Origin: an uncultured Clostridia bacterium
GTDB lineage: Bacteria > Bacillota > Clostridia > Oscillospirales > Ruminococcaceae
Direction of reading: 5' to 3'
DNA: 7,678 bases
NCBI GenBank assembly: GCA_947302065.1
Contig: CAMYUO010000074.1
Location: 1 to 7,678, forward strand
Both the position numbers and the translations under genes were made by a program. This document shows positions 1-7,086 of this stretch, one piece after another (the stretch's first letter is position 1; the number at the start of each line of letters is the position of its first letter). Under the pieces are notes generated by a model that did no database searches, was not told the origin of the DNA, and saw only the letters and a list, made by a program, of their open reading frames with translations.

Positions 1-100
1 TTTTCTTCGGTTCAAATATAATTGCCAAAATAGCAGACAAAGCCGTAACAATGATGGTTTTCTCTGCATTCGTATTGACTTTAAAAGCGACCTTTTTCAT
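1..100 (-). CDS. N-terminal fragment of an unidentified small or membrane-anchored protein
   Basis: Only the first 33 codons are inside the window; the gene continues past the left edge. The ATG (98-100) is preceded on the minus strand by AGAGGACAGG, an acceptable ribosome binding site, and by a good promoter at 136-164, which together support a real start. The peptide begins MKKVAFKVNTNAEKTIIV and continues into a hydrophobic stretch of about 15 residues (roughly 15-29) that could be a transmembrane helix, followed by FEPKK. I do not recognise the family. It lies 89 bp downstream of the comEA-like gene and has its own promoter, so it probably forms a separate transcription unit. Existence of the gene is likely; its function is unknown. 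Confidence 0.6.
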   Translation of the reverse strand, partial: MKKVAFKVNTNAEKTIIVTALSAILAIIFEPKK

Positions 101-135
101 ATCCTGTCCTCTTTTCGTGATAAAGATCCTGAGTA

Positions 136-164
136 ATTATATCACTAATTGATATATTTTGCAA
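136..164 (-). promoter_or_regulatory. Sigma-A-type promoter for the leftmost gene
   Basis: Read on the minus strand, a -35 box TTGCAA (159-164) is followed after exactly 17 bp by a perfect -10 box TATAAT (136-141). Transcription would start near 129, giving a leader of about 29 nt before the ATG at 100. The spacer and -10 box are overlapped by an inverted repeat (138-156), suggesting repression. No convincing terminator lies between the comEA-like stop codon and this promoter, so readthrough from upstream is also possible. Confidence 0.75.
138..156. promoter_or_regulatory. Operator-like inverted repeat over the -10 region
   Basis: TATATCA and TGATATA form perfect 7-bp arms separated by 5 bp (CTAAT). 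The 19-bp element covers most of the -10 box and the adjacent spacer of the promoter at 136-164, where a bound dimeric repressor would block RNA polymerase. The symmetry is seen directly; the regulator is unknown and I could not match the sequence to a specific family. AT-rich intergenic DNA produces such symmetry by chance fairly often, so this is a candidate only. Confidence 0.4.
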
Positions 165-189
165 CTGCTTTTGTAGATATACTGAAAAA

Positions 190-939
190 TCATATGAGAA
201 TATACTTTTCAAGCTCGACGAACTCGCTTTGTGTGATAGCCTGACTGAGCATGATCTCGGGCTTTGTTACATATCCGCCTATCTTCTCACGGGTGTCAAC
301 GATCTTCTGTGCTTTTTCAAGTGAGATAAGCAGAGCCTGCGATATCTCAACAGCATCTGCGGTGTTGATGTTAACCTGAGAAAGCTGCTTAGCAGTTGTG
401 ACCAGCGGAGCTGTTATTGCCTTTGTGGATTTTGTTGTGGTCTGTGCAGGCGTTGTTGCTGCCTTATCACTTTCTGCAACATAAAGATAATTCTCAAGTT
501 TGGTCAGCGTCTTTTTGCCGATGCCTTCGACATTCAGCAGCATATCCAGTGAGCTTATAACGCCGACGTTGGAGCGATAGTCAAGTATACGCTGGGCAGT
601 TGATTCTCCAACACCGTCAATCGCACAAAGCTGTGACAGATCCGCTTTGTTGATGTCGATAGGGAAGCTTACCGAAACGCTTGTCTGTTTTGTTTCCACA
701 GGCTTTTCGGTAACGGTCTTGACAGTCTTTTCAGCTTTGTCCTGTTTATTATCCTTTTTATTTTCAGCATCAGAGCTATCTGTATTCTCGACGTTATTGC
801 TGTTCGGATCGATAACGACAACTTCTTTGCGTTTTGCTTTTATCATAACTGTCGTGACAGTCACGCCGATAATAAGCAGCGCTGCAACGGCAGCTACAGC
901 ATATTTTGCAAATGCGGGCTTTTTATTCTTGTCAGACAT
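190..939 (-). CDS. ComEA-like membrane-anchored helix-hairpin-helix protein
   Basis: A 249-residue protein related to ComEA, the surface DNA receptor for transformation in Gram-positive bacteria. Residues 1-12 are polar and basic, 13-33 form one hydrophobic segment (membrane anchor), and 40-90 are a charged, low-complexity linker. Residues 94-154 are a typical ComEA helix-hairpin-helix domain starting IDINKAD, with hairpins IDGVGES (107-113) and VEGIGKK (137-143). A Thr/Ala-rich linker (159-187) leads to a second ComEA-like unit (189-249) starting VNINTAD, whose hairpin glycines are missing. The SLBB domain common in ComEA is absent and no comEC or comEB neighbour is visible, so DNA binding is likely but a competence role is unproven. 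The start is set by an AGGAG site (947-951), 15 bp after the GH3 stop, implying co-transcription. It ends with TGA. Confidence 0.85.
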   Translation of the reverse strand: MSDKNKKPAFAKYAVAAVAALLIIGVTVTTVMIKAKRKEVVVIDPNSNNVENTDSSDAENKKDNKQDKAEKTVKTVTEKPVETKQTSVSVSFPIDINKADLSQLCAIDGVGESTAQRILDYRSNVGVISSLDMLLNVEGIGKKTLTKLENYLYVAESDKAATTPAQTTTKSTKAITAPLVTTAKQLSQVNINTADAVEISQALLISLEKAQKIVDTREKIGGYVTKPEIMLSQAITQSEFVELEKYILI

Positions 940-954
940 TGTTTTTCTCCTGTT

Positions 955-3228
955 TTACTTGTTGTTCATCTCATTGAGCCGGTCGATCATTCTTACAAGT
1001 TCATCATATGACATTATCGCATCGCCAGTAAAGCTTAGTATTGCTCTGATAGGCATTTCTCTCAGCATAGCATCCACCATAAGGTCGCCTGCTGCGCCCA
1101 TGCTGCCCTCAGGCTGAGCTTCTTTCATGTCTTTATTTATGTTTTCAATTATTTCGCCAAACAGTTTTCTTCCGTTCGGATCGGCGGCAATGTCTCCGAG
1201 AGGACTGTTGACCGTAAATTCTGATGGGATCCTATCGTTTGACGAGACGAAAACGTCTGCCGTGAGTCTTATATCTCTTGATGACGATCCGATGCTTATC
1301 TCAAAATCGCCCTCTTCAACGATCCAATCGTGTGCAGGCTCGCAATAGAAAGCAAAGGCACGTTTGTTGAGCTTGAACATGACTTTCTTTGATTCTCCAG
1401 CTTTCAGAGAGACTTTTTCAAAACCTTTGAGCTCTCTTACCGGTCTGATAACACTTGAGTTCTTGTCGCTCACATAAAGCTGAACGACCTCTTTTCCGTC
1501 GGTCTTGCCTGTATTCTTAACAACGACCGAAACTGTAAGCTCTTCATCAGCTGAAAAAGCGTTTGTTGAGAGCTTGATATCAGAATACTCAAAAGTTGTG
1601 TATGAAAGTCCGTGACCAAATGGGAACAGTGGCTGGATATCCTTAAAATCATAGTATCTGTAGCCTACAAATATGCCCTCTCTGTAACGGACATCGTCTT
1701 TTTCGCCCGGGAAGCTGAGATAAGATGGGTTGTCTGCCAGCCTTACAGGGAAAGTCTCTGCAAGCTTTCCGCTTGGATTTACTTTTCCGAAAAGCAGATC
1801 ACATGCAGCTCCGCCGACAGCCTGACCGCCAAGATACATTTCGAGTATGCTGCTTACTTTGTCCTTGAACGGCATCTCAACAGGTGAGCCGTTATGCAGT
1901 ACAACAACTACGTTTTTGCAGACATCGCATATCCTGTCGATAAGAACGAGCTGGTTTTCGGGCATACGCATATGCTGTCTGTCAAAGCCTTCTGATTCGT
2001 ACAGATCGGTAAGACCTGCGAATACGACAGCTATATCATTTTGCTTTGCACACTCGACCGCACGTGCGATCATATCCTCATCTACTGCGTCGGTGTTGTT
2101 GTCATAGCCTTGTTAATATGATACTTATAAGTATTCGGTCACAGCATCAAGTGCTGATGTGATCTCCGAGGAGTTGATGTGTGAGCTTCCGCCGCCCTGA
2201 TATCTCGGAGATTTTGCAAATTCGCCGATGAATGCGATCTTTTTGGAACTGTCAAGCGGCAGCAAAGACTTATCATTCTTGAGCAATACAGCGCATTCGC
2301 TTGCTATCTTTCTTGCAAGCTGATGCTGAGCTTTCTTATCCCACTGTTGTGCATCGTCGCTTGTGCTGCTTTCATATTTGTTTATCAGATTCAGAACATT
2401 GCGTGCAGCCTGATCGACCAGCTTTTCGTCAAGAGTGCCGTTATTAACGGAATCAACTATCTTTTTGTCATTCACACCGTGACTCGACGGCATCTCAAGG
2501 TCAAGACCTGCCTTGATACCCTCGGGTCTGTCGTTGACAGCACCCCAGTCACTCATCACAAGTCCGTCAAAGCCCCATTTATCACGAAGGACATCGGTCA
2601 GCAGGAACTTGTTTTCAGAAGAATAAACGTTGTTTATCCTGTTGTAAGAGCACATTATGGTGTAAGGTTTTGCATTCTTCACTGCGCCCTCAAATGCAGC
2701 GGCGTATATTTCAAAGAAAGTTCTCTCGTCCATATTTGCCGAGCAGGTCATACGCCTCGTTTCCTGATTGTTGCATGCAAAATGCTTGAGAGACGTACCA
2801 ACACCCATGCTCTGAACGCCCTTGATGTGTGCAGTTGCTATCTCAGATGCAAGATATGGGTCTTCGGAAAAATACTCAAAGTTTCTTCCGCAAAGTGGTG
2901 AACGTTTGATATTGCATCACGGTCCGAGCAGAACTGCAACTTTTTCAGCCTTGCAAGCCTGTCCGAGTGCTTTGCCCATGCTTGATACAAGTTCCCTGTC
3001 AAAAGAGCATGCTGTTGCGCAGGCACTTGGGAAACAGATAGCCTCAATAGCATCATTCATGATCTCAGAGTCATCTTTGACTTTTCTGAGTCCGTGCGGT
3101 CCGTCGGAAACCATTATTTCCGGGATATCGAGCCTTTCAACAGGCTTTGTGTGCCACGAATCATTTCCCGAACAAAGTGAGGCTTTTTCTTCGAGTGTCA
3201 TTTCTTTGAGGATAGTATCAACGTTCAT
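955..3228 (-). pseudogene. Glycoside hydrolase family 3 beta-glucosidase, interrupted by three in-frame stop codons
   Basis: A single 757-codon frame encodes a GH3 enzyme that hydrolyses terminal beta-glucosides such as cello-oligosaccharides. No signal peptide is seen, so it would be cytoplasmic. Order: barrel domain with SDGPHG (41-46), NIKRSPLCGRNFEY (from 106), KHF (148-150) and nucleophile region VMSDWGAV (Asp227); alpha/beta sandwich with ESEGFDR (411-417), holding the likely acid/base Glu; PLFPFGHGLSYTTF (533-546); fibronectin III-like domain (about 550-655); helical C-terminal extension (about 660-757). The start has an AAGAAGG site (3235-3241). Premature stops are TGA at codon 104 (2917-2919), replacing the usual Gly of GPGCNIK, TAA at 368 (2125-2127) and TAA at 372 (2113-2115). 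The frame is never lost and conservation continues after each stop, so the lesions are very recent or are sequence errors. As written, no full-length enzyme could be made. The family call is firm; the pseudogene status is not. Confidence 0.88.
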
Positions 3229-3265
3229 AGTTAACCTTCTTTCTGACTTGAATTAAGTATTTGAG

Positions 3266-3664
3266 TTAGTTTTGCTCTGAATTTTTCGTTTTCTTGTGCG
3301 GTCCTTTGAGTTTTCCGCCGCTACGACGGATCTTTTTTGCGATATGGCGTGACAACAGCAAAGAGTCGATGTTAGACTCGTCATACACAAGTCCGTTCTG
3401 CGACAGACATATGCACCTTTTTGCAAGGCACATCGCAGCAACGCCATAATCCTGCGTTATCACAATATCTCCCTTGTAAGCGAGATTTGCGACTTTCATA
3501 TCTGCGCTGTCGGGACCTTTATCAACTGTGATCACATCGGCATAGTCACTTGTGAAATAATGCGAGGTGTCACAAACGAGCGTTACAGGTATGTTGCGTT
3601 CTTTGCATATGTCTATTGCTATATCAACGACAGGGCAGCCGTCAGCATCTATATATACCTGCAT
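3266..3664 (-). CDS. UPF0178 / DUF188 (YaiI/YqxD) family protein
   Basis: A 132-residue protein of the UPF0178 family, full length for the group. Family signatures are DADGCPV (6-12), the acidic DKGPDSAD segment (48-55), VITQDYGVA (68-76) and the basic C-terminal RRSGGKLKGPHKKT (113-126). The conserved aspartates in the first three motifs resemble the metal-binding acidic cluster of PIN-like nucleases, to which the family has been linked by fold, but no reaction is established to my knowledge. Its ATG (3662-3664) shares one base with the TGA of the upstream HD-domain gene (TGATG), and only a modest AAAGG site precedes it, so translation is probably coupled. The GH3 gene follows after 37 bp. 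The family call is firm; the role is unknown. Confidence 0.93.
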   Translation of the reverse strand: MQVYIDADGCPVVDIAIDICKERNIPVTLVCDTSHYFTSDYADVITVDKGPDSADMKVANLAYKGDIVITQDYGVAAMCLAKRCICLSQNGLVYDESNIDSLLLSRHIAKKIRRSGGKLKGPHKKTKNSEQN

Positions 3665-4260
3665 CAGTTGCCTTTGCCCTCAATGTAGAATGTCGCTTCC
3701 ATATCTGCAATATGTGTCGCAAGTGCAAGCGGATACATTTCAAGAGCTTTTCCTATCGTATTTACGTTCTCTTCGCCCGAGAATCCCATATGCCATCTGA
3801 TAGCCATTGCTTCCTCACGGGAAAGTCTCATAAAACCGCTCACTATGTATACCGATTTTTCGCCGTGGCCATAGGGCAGAGTATCGTTGTACTCGTAAAA
3901 TGGGACTTCGACCCATTTACCGTTTTCATCTTTCTTGTTCCCTTTGCTCGTCTTGTAAAGATTGACCTTGCATATATCGTGCAAAAGCGCTACTATCGCA
4001 ATAGTCTCGTCAGAATAATCAAGCTTGTAATCGGTCTTGACACGCTCACGCTCGAGATAACTGCAAAGGCAGTGGTACACGTTCATGCTGTGCTCGCACA
4101 GACCGCCTTCATAAGCGCCGTGGTATCTTGTTGAAGCCGGTGCAGTGAAAAAGTCGCTTTTAGGCGACATTAGATATTCAAGAAGCTTATCAGAGCCCTC
4201 TCTTGTTATGTGCTCTTTGTAAATGCTGATAAACTGTTCCTTGAGTTCGCTTGATGTCAT
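3664..4260 (-). CDS. HD-domain metal-dependent phosphohydrolase
   Basis: A 198-residue stand-alone HD-domain protein. The metal-binding pattern is visible as His57 (CEHSMNV), His94-Asp95 (LLHDICK), His132 (GHGEKSV), His157 (IRWHMG) and Asp187 (THIADMEA). Such proteins hydrolyse phosphate esters, often nucleotides or nucleic acids; the arrangement resembles the HD part of YhaM-type 3'-5' exoribonucleases, but the N-terminal nucleic-acid-binding domain of YhaM is lacking, so the substrate cannot be assigned. The start is fixed by a strong AAGGAG site (4268-4273). It is the first gene of the leftward unit, with a promoter at 4341-4349 and a one-base overlap with the following DUF188 gene. Confidence is high for the fold and low for the substrate. 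Confidence 0.88.
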   Translation of the reverse strand: MTSSELKEQFISIYKEHITREGSDKLLEYLMSPKSDFFTAPASTRYHGAYEGGLCEHSMNVYHCLCSYLERERVKTDYKLDYSDETIAIVALLHDICKVNLYKTSKGNKKDENGKWVEVPFYEYNDTLPYGHGEKSVYIVSGFMRLSREEAMAIRWHMGFSGEENVNTIGKALEMYPLALATHIADMEATFYIEGKGN

Positions 4261-4318
4261 ATGGATACTCCTTCTAAGTTTGAACTAGTCAAACGGAAAA
4301 TGAAATTATGAAAAAATG

Positions 4319-4335
4319 AGACAAATAATATGTCT
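4319..4335. promoter_or_regulatory. Imperfect palindrome at the start of the leftward transcript
   Basis: AGACAAATAATATGTCT is a 17-bp near-palindrome, with 7 of 8 base pairs matching around a central A. It covers the predicted start point (about 4334) of the HD-gene transcript. A further TTTGTCT (4353-4359) lies just upstream of the -10 box of the same promoter and is an exact inverse of the AGACAAA at 4319-4325. The position suits an operator, but the bound factor is unknown and the region is AT-rich. Confidence 0.35.
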
Positions 4336-4340
4336 TAATT

Positions 4341-4349
4341 ATTATAGCA
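4341..4349 (-). promoter_or_regulatory. Extended -10 promoter of the HD-DUF188-GH3-comEA-like unit
   Basis: On the minus strand TGCTATAAT gives a perfect -10 hexamer (4341-4346) with the extended TG motif (4348-4349). No good -35 box lies at 16-18 bp, which is common for extended -10 promoters. The start point would be near 4334, leaving a leader of about 74 nt before the ATG at 4260. It is the only convincing promoter found for the four leftward genes. Confidence 0.65.
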
Positions 4350-4397
4350 TAGTTTGTCTATAAATAAAAGTATTTTTTATAAACTTTCAAAAAAAAC

Positions 4398-4426
4398 TTG
4401 ATTTTGTGGTCAGAATGTGCTACAAT
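4398..4426 (+). promoter_or_regulatory. Sigma-A promoter of glmS with extended -10
   Basis: A -35 box TTGATT (4398-4403), a 17-bp spacer, an extended TG (4418-4419) and a -10 box TACAAT (4421-4426) make a strong promoter. The A/T tracts upstream (about 4370-4397) could act as an UP element. Transcription would start near 4433, giving a leader of about 80 nt, and translation starts after the GGAGGT site at 4500-4505. Confidence 0.75.
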
Positions 4427-4433
4427 GTCTAGG

Positions 4434-4487
4434 AATAGTTGTATAGACTATTGTTATTTTCAGTAAATCATGTGCGGGGATATCCCG
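4434..4487 (+). other. glmS 5' leader with two small hairpins
   Basis: The leader contains AATAGT/ACTATT (4434-4439 with 4447-4452, 7-nt loop) right at the predicted 5' end, and CGGG/CCCG (4475-4478 with 4484-4487, 5-nt loop) 12 nt upstream of the ribosome binding site. The first may stabilise the 5' end; the second may affect ribosome access. Both are short and may have no function. The leader is too short for a glmS ribozyme. Confidence 0.3.
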
Positions 4488-4512
4488 GATATAATAATCG
4501 GAGGTAAATCAT

Positions 4513-6344
4513 ATGTGTGGAATCGTTGGATTTACAGGTGACAAGCAGGCAGCTCCAATTCTTCTTGACGGACTGTCCAAGCTTGAATACAGAGGCTATG
4601 ACTCGGCAGGAATCGCTGTCCGCAACGGTGAGAGCGATGTTGAGATCGTAAAAGCAAAGGGTAAGCTCAAAGTTCTTCAGGAAATGACCAATAACGGCGC
4701 TGCAGTCAACGGCTGCTGCGGTATAGGTCATACACGTTGGGCAACTCATGGAGAGCCGTCCTCACTCAATGCTCATCCTCATGCAAGTGACGATGAAAAC
4801 GTTGTTGCAGTTCATAACGGCATTATCGAGAACTATCAGGAGTTGAAAGAAAAGCTCACTAAGAGAGGCTATACCTTCAAATCTCAGACTGATACCGAGG
4901 TCGCTGTTAAGCTCGTTGATTACTACTATAAGAAGTACAACGAGGGTCCTGTTGACTCTATCGCAAGAGCAATGACAAGAATCAGAGGTTCGTATGCTCT
5001 GTGCGTTATGTTCAAGGACTATCCGGGCGAGATCTATACCGCCCGTAAGGACAGCCCAATGATCATTGGCGTTACAGACGGTGAAACTTATGTTGCATCC
5101 GATGTTCCTGCTATCCTTAAGTATACAAGAAACGTTTACTAAATCGGCAATATGGAGATAGCTAAGCTTGAAAAAGGCAAAGCTACAACATTGACCGTGA
5201 AGAGATCGAAAAGGAACTCACCGAGATAAAGTGGAATGCTGAGGCAGCTGAAAAAGGCGGCTATGAGCACTTTATGCTCAAAGAGATCCACGAGCAGCCA
5301 AAGGTTATAAAGGATACTATCAACTCGGTCGTTAAGGACGGAAACATCGTTCTTGAGGAGTTTGGTCTTACCGATGATGAGGTGAAGGCACTTTCTCAGA
5401 TCTACATTGTAGCTTGCGGTTCTGCTTACCACGTAGGTGTAGCAACTCAGTATGTCATTGAGGAACTGACAACTATTCCTGTAAGAGTTGAGCTTGCATC
5501 TGAGTTCAGATACAGAAAGATGCCGCTTGCAAAGAACAGCCTTGCTATCATCATCAGCCAGTCGGGTGAGACAGCAGACAGCCGTGCTGCACTTACACTT
5601 GCAAAGGAAAGCGGCGTAAAGACTCTCGGTATCGTAAATGTCGTTGGCTCTAACATCGCAAGAGATGCGGATAACGTATTCTATACACTTGCAGGTCCTG
5701 AGATCTCTGTTGCTACCACCAAGGCATACAGCACACAGCTTATCGCCGGTTATCTGCTTGCTATGCAGTTTGCTAAAGTCCGTGAGGAAATAAGCGAGGA
5801 AAGATTTGCACAGCTGCTCGAAGAGATCCAGACTATTCCTGAAAAGGTCGAGAAGATCCTTGAGGACAAAGAGAGGATCCAGTGGTTTGCAGCTAAATTT
5901 GCTAATATTCACGATGCATTTTTTATCGGTAGAGGCATCGACTACGCAGTAAGTCTTGAAGGCTCGCTGAAAATGAAAGAGATCAGCTATATTCACTCTG
6001 AAGCTTATGCTGCAGGTGAGCTTAAGCACGGTCCTATTTCTCTTATTGAGGACGGAACGCTTGTTATCAGCGTCCTGACACAGCAGAGCCTGTTTGAAAA
6101 GACTGTTTCAAATATGGTCGAGTGCAAGAGCCGTGGTGCATACATCATGGGTCTGACAACCTATGGTAATTACAGTGTCGAGGATACCGCTGATTTCACA
6201 GCATATATCCCTAAGACTGATTCGCTGTTTGCAGCAAGCCTCGCAGTTGTTCCTCTTCAGCTTCTCGGATACTATGTATCCGTAGCTAAGGGTCTTGACG
6301 TTGATAAGCCGAGAAACCTTGCTAAATCCGTAACTGTAGAATAA
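4513..6344 (+). pseudogene. glmS: Glutamine--fructose-6-phosphate aminotransferase (isomerizing), broken by a stop and a frameshift
   Basis: GlmS converts fructose-6-phosphate and glutamine to glucosamine-6-phosphate, the first step to UDP-GlcNAc and peptidoglycan, in the cytoplasm. The glutaminase domain starts MCGIVGF (nucleophile Cys2) and includes HTRWATHGEP and VHNGIIENY. The isomerase half has two SIS domains with ACGSAYH, ISQSGETADS and AGELKHGPISL, and ends in the classic LAKSVTVE with the catalytic Lys. Two lesions lie in the linker: codon 210 is TAA (5140-5142) where the family has Tyr (VYYIGN), and the frame shifts near 5186-5189, fitting a loss of 3n+1 bases, most likely 7 (KAT-FY-NID expected). 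Repaired, the protein would be about 612 residues, normal for GlmS. ATG 5274 heads the longest downstream open stretch but has no ribosome binding site, so the isomerase half would not be made. Since glmS is usually essential, sequence error is quite possible. Confidence 0.92.
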
Positions 6345-6350
6345 TATCAC

Positions 6351-6383
6351 AAAAGGCAGTCCTTGCGATTGCCTTTTGCTTTT
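6351..6383 (+). terminator. Intrinsic terminator after glmS
   Basis: AAAAGGCAGTC (6351-6361) and GATTGCCTTTT (6367-6377) pair into an 11-bp stem with one G-U pair and a 5-nt loop. The U-rich stretch TTTTGCTTTT follows the GC-rich core. It starts 6 bp after the glmS stop and ends just before the ribosome binding site of the next gene, so some readthrough probably feeds the HAD phosphatase gene, for which I see no good separate promoter. Confidence 0.8.
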
Positions 6384-6398
6384 GTAGGAGAGTATAAA

Positions 6399-7046
6399 AT
6401 GAGCAAATACAAATTCTGTATCTTCGATTTTGACCTGACGCTTGTCGATTCGTCAAAAGCCATTCTGACCTGTTATAAGCATACTCTTGCAAAATTCGGA
6501 CTGCCAATACCTGATCACAAAACGATTTACAAAACTATCGGCAAAACATTGGCAGATTCGCTGAAGATCCTTTCGGGAATAAACGACGATGATAAGCTCG
6601 AACAGATGAGACTTGAATATGTAAGAAAAGCGGATGAGGTCATGGCGAGAGATACCGAGTTTTACGACGATACGCTTGCAATGCTTCAGATACTTCAGTG
6701 TGCTGGTGTTAAGGTCGGTATCGTTTCATCAAAATTCCGTTACAGGATAGTAGAGACTTTCAGGCATCACACAAGTTCGTTCCCGATAGATCTTATTATC
6801 GGAGGCGACGATGTCAAAGAGGCTAAACCGGATCCGCAGGGATTGGAGCTTATTATCAGTAAATTCAACGCATGTAAAGCAGATGTGCTTTACATAGGTG
6901 ACAGCTACATAGATGCTCAGACAGCTCAGAATGCAGGCGTCGATTTTGCCGCTGTAACGACCGGATCTACCACCGCAGAAGAGTTTGAAAAATATCCGAA
7001 TATCTATGTTGGAACAAGTCTTACTGACATTTTTCAGCATATATGA
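6399..7046 (+). CDS. HAD-superfamily phosphatase, phosphoglycolate phosphatase-like (Gph/PpaX type)
   Basis: A 215-residue cytoplasmic HAD hydrolase. Motif I is DFDLTLVDS with nucleophile Asp10 and acid/base Asp12; motif II is IVSSK (108-112); motif III is Lys143 in EAKPDP; motif IV is IGDSYID (166-172) with Mg-binding Asp168 and Asp172. A helical cap (about 18-85) sits between motifs I and II, as in subfamily I enzymes such as phosphoglycolate phosphatase and the pyrophosphatase PpaX. The exact substrate cannot be told from sequence. The ATG at 6399 was preferred over the in-frame ATG at 6363, because AGGAG (6386-6390) lies 8 bp upstream of it and the longer form would translate through the glmS terminator. 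All catalytic residues are present and the frame is intact. Confidence 0.9.
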   Translation: MSKYKFCIFDFDLTLVDSSKAILTCYKHTLAKFGLPIPDHKTIYKTIGKTLADSLKILSGINDDDKLEQMRLEYVRKADEVMARDTEFYDDTLAMLQILQCAGVKVGIVSSKFRYRIVETFRHHTSSFPIDLIIGGDDVKEAKPDPQGLELIISKFNACKADVLYIGDSYIDAQTAQNAGVDFAAVTTGSTTAEEFEKYPNIYVGTSLTDIFQHI

Positions 7047-7086
7047 ATTTCAAGTAAACATATATTGAAAATATGGTTAAAAAAGC

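Noticed and set aside
2121..2134. Perfect 14-bp palindrome ATACTTATAAGTAT inside the GH3 gene
   Set aside because: It lies within coding sequence and its symmetry depends on the T created at one of the presumed stop mutations, so it is probably coincidental.
2323..2901. Open frame of 192 codons on the plus strand opposite the GH3 gene
   Set aside because: It has no family resemblance and covers the strongly conserved GH3 catalytic domain on the minus strand.
2917..2919. TGA at GH3 codon 104 read as glycine (alternative genetic code) or selenocysteine
   Set aside because: The comEA-like, HD-domain and HAD genes all end properly at TGA, so TGA is a stop here. Two other stops in the same gene are TAA, and no convincing SECIS-like hairpin follows the TGA.
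4261..4512. glmS ribozyme upstream of glmS
   Set aside because: The predicted transcript leader is only about 80 nt and I could not recognise the conserved ribozyme core in it.
5139..6029. Long open frame of 296 codons on the minus strand, antisense to glmS
   Set aside because: It has no recognisable domain, and glmS on the other strand is clearly the real gene. It results from codon usage mirrored on the opposite strand.
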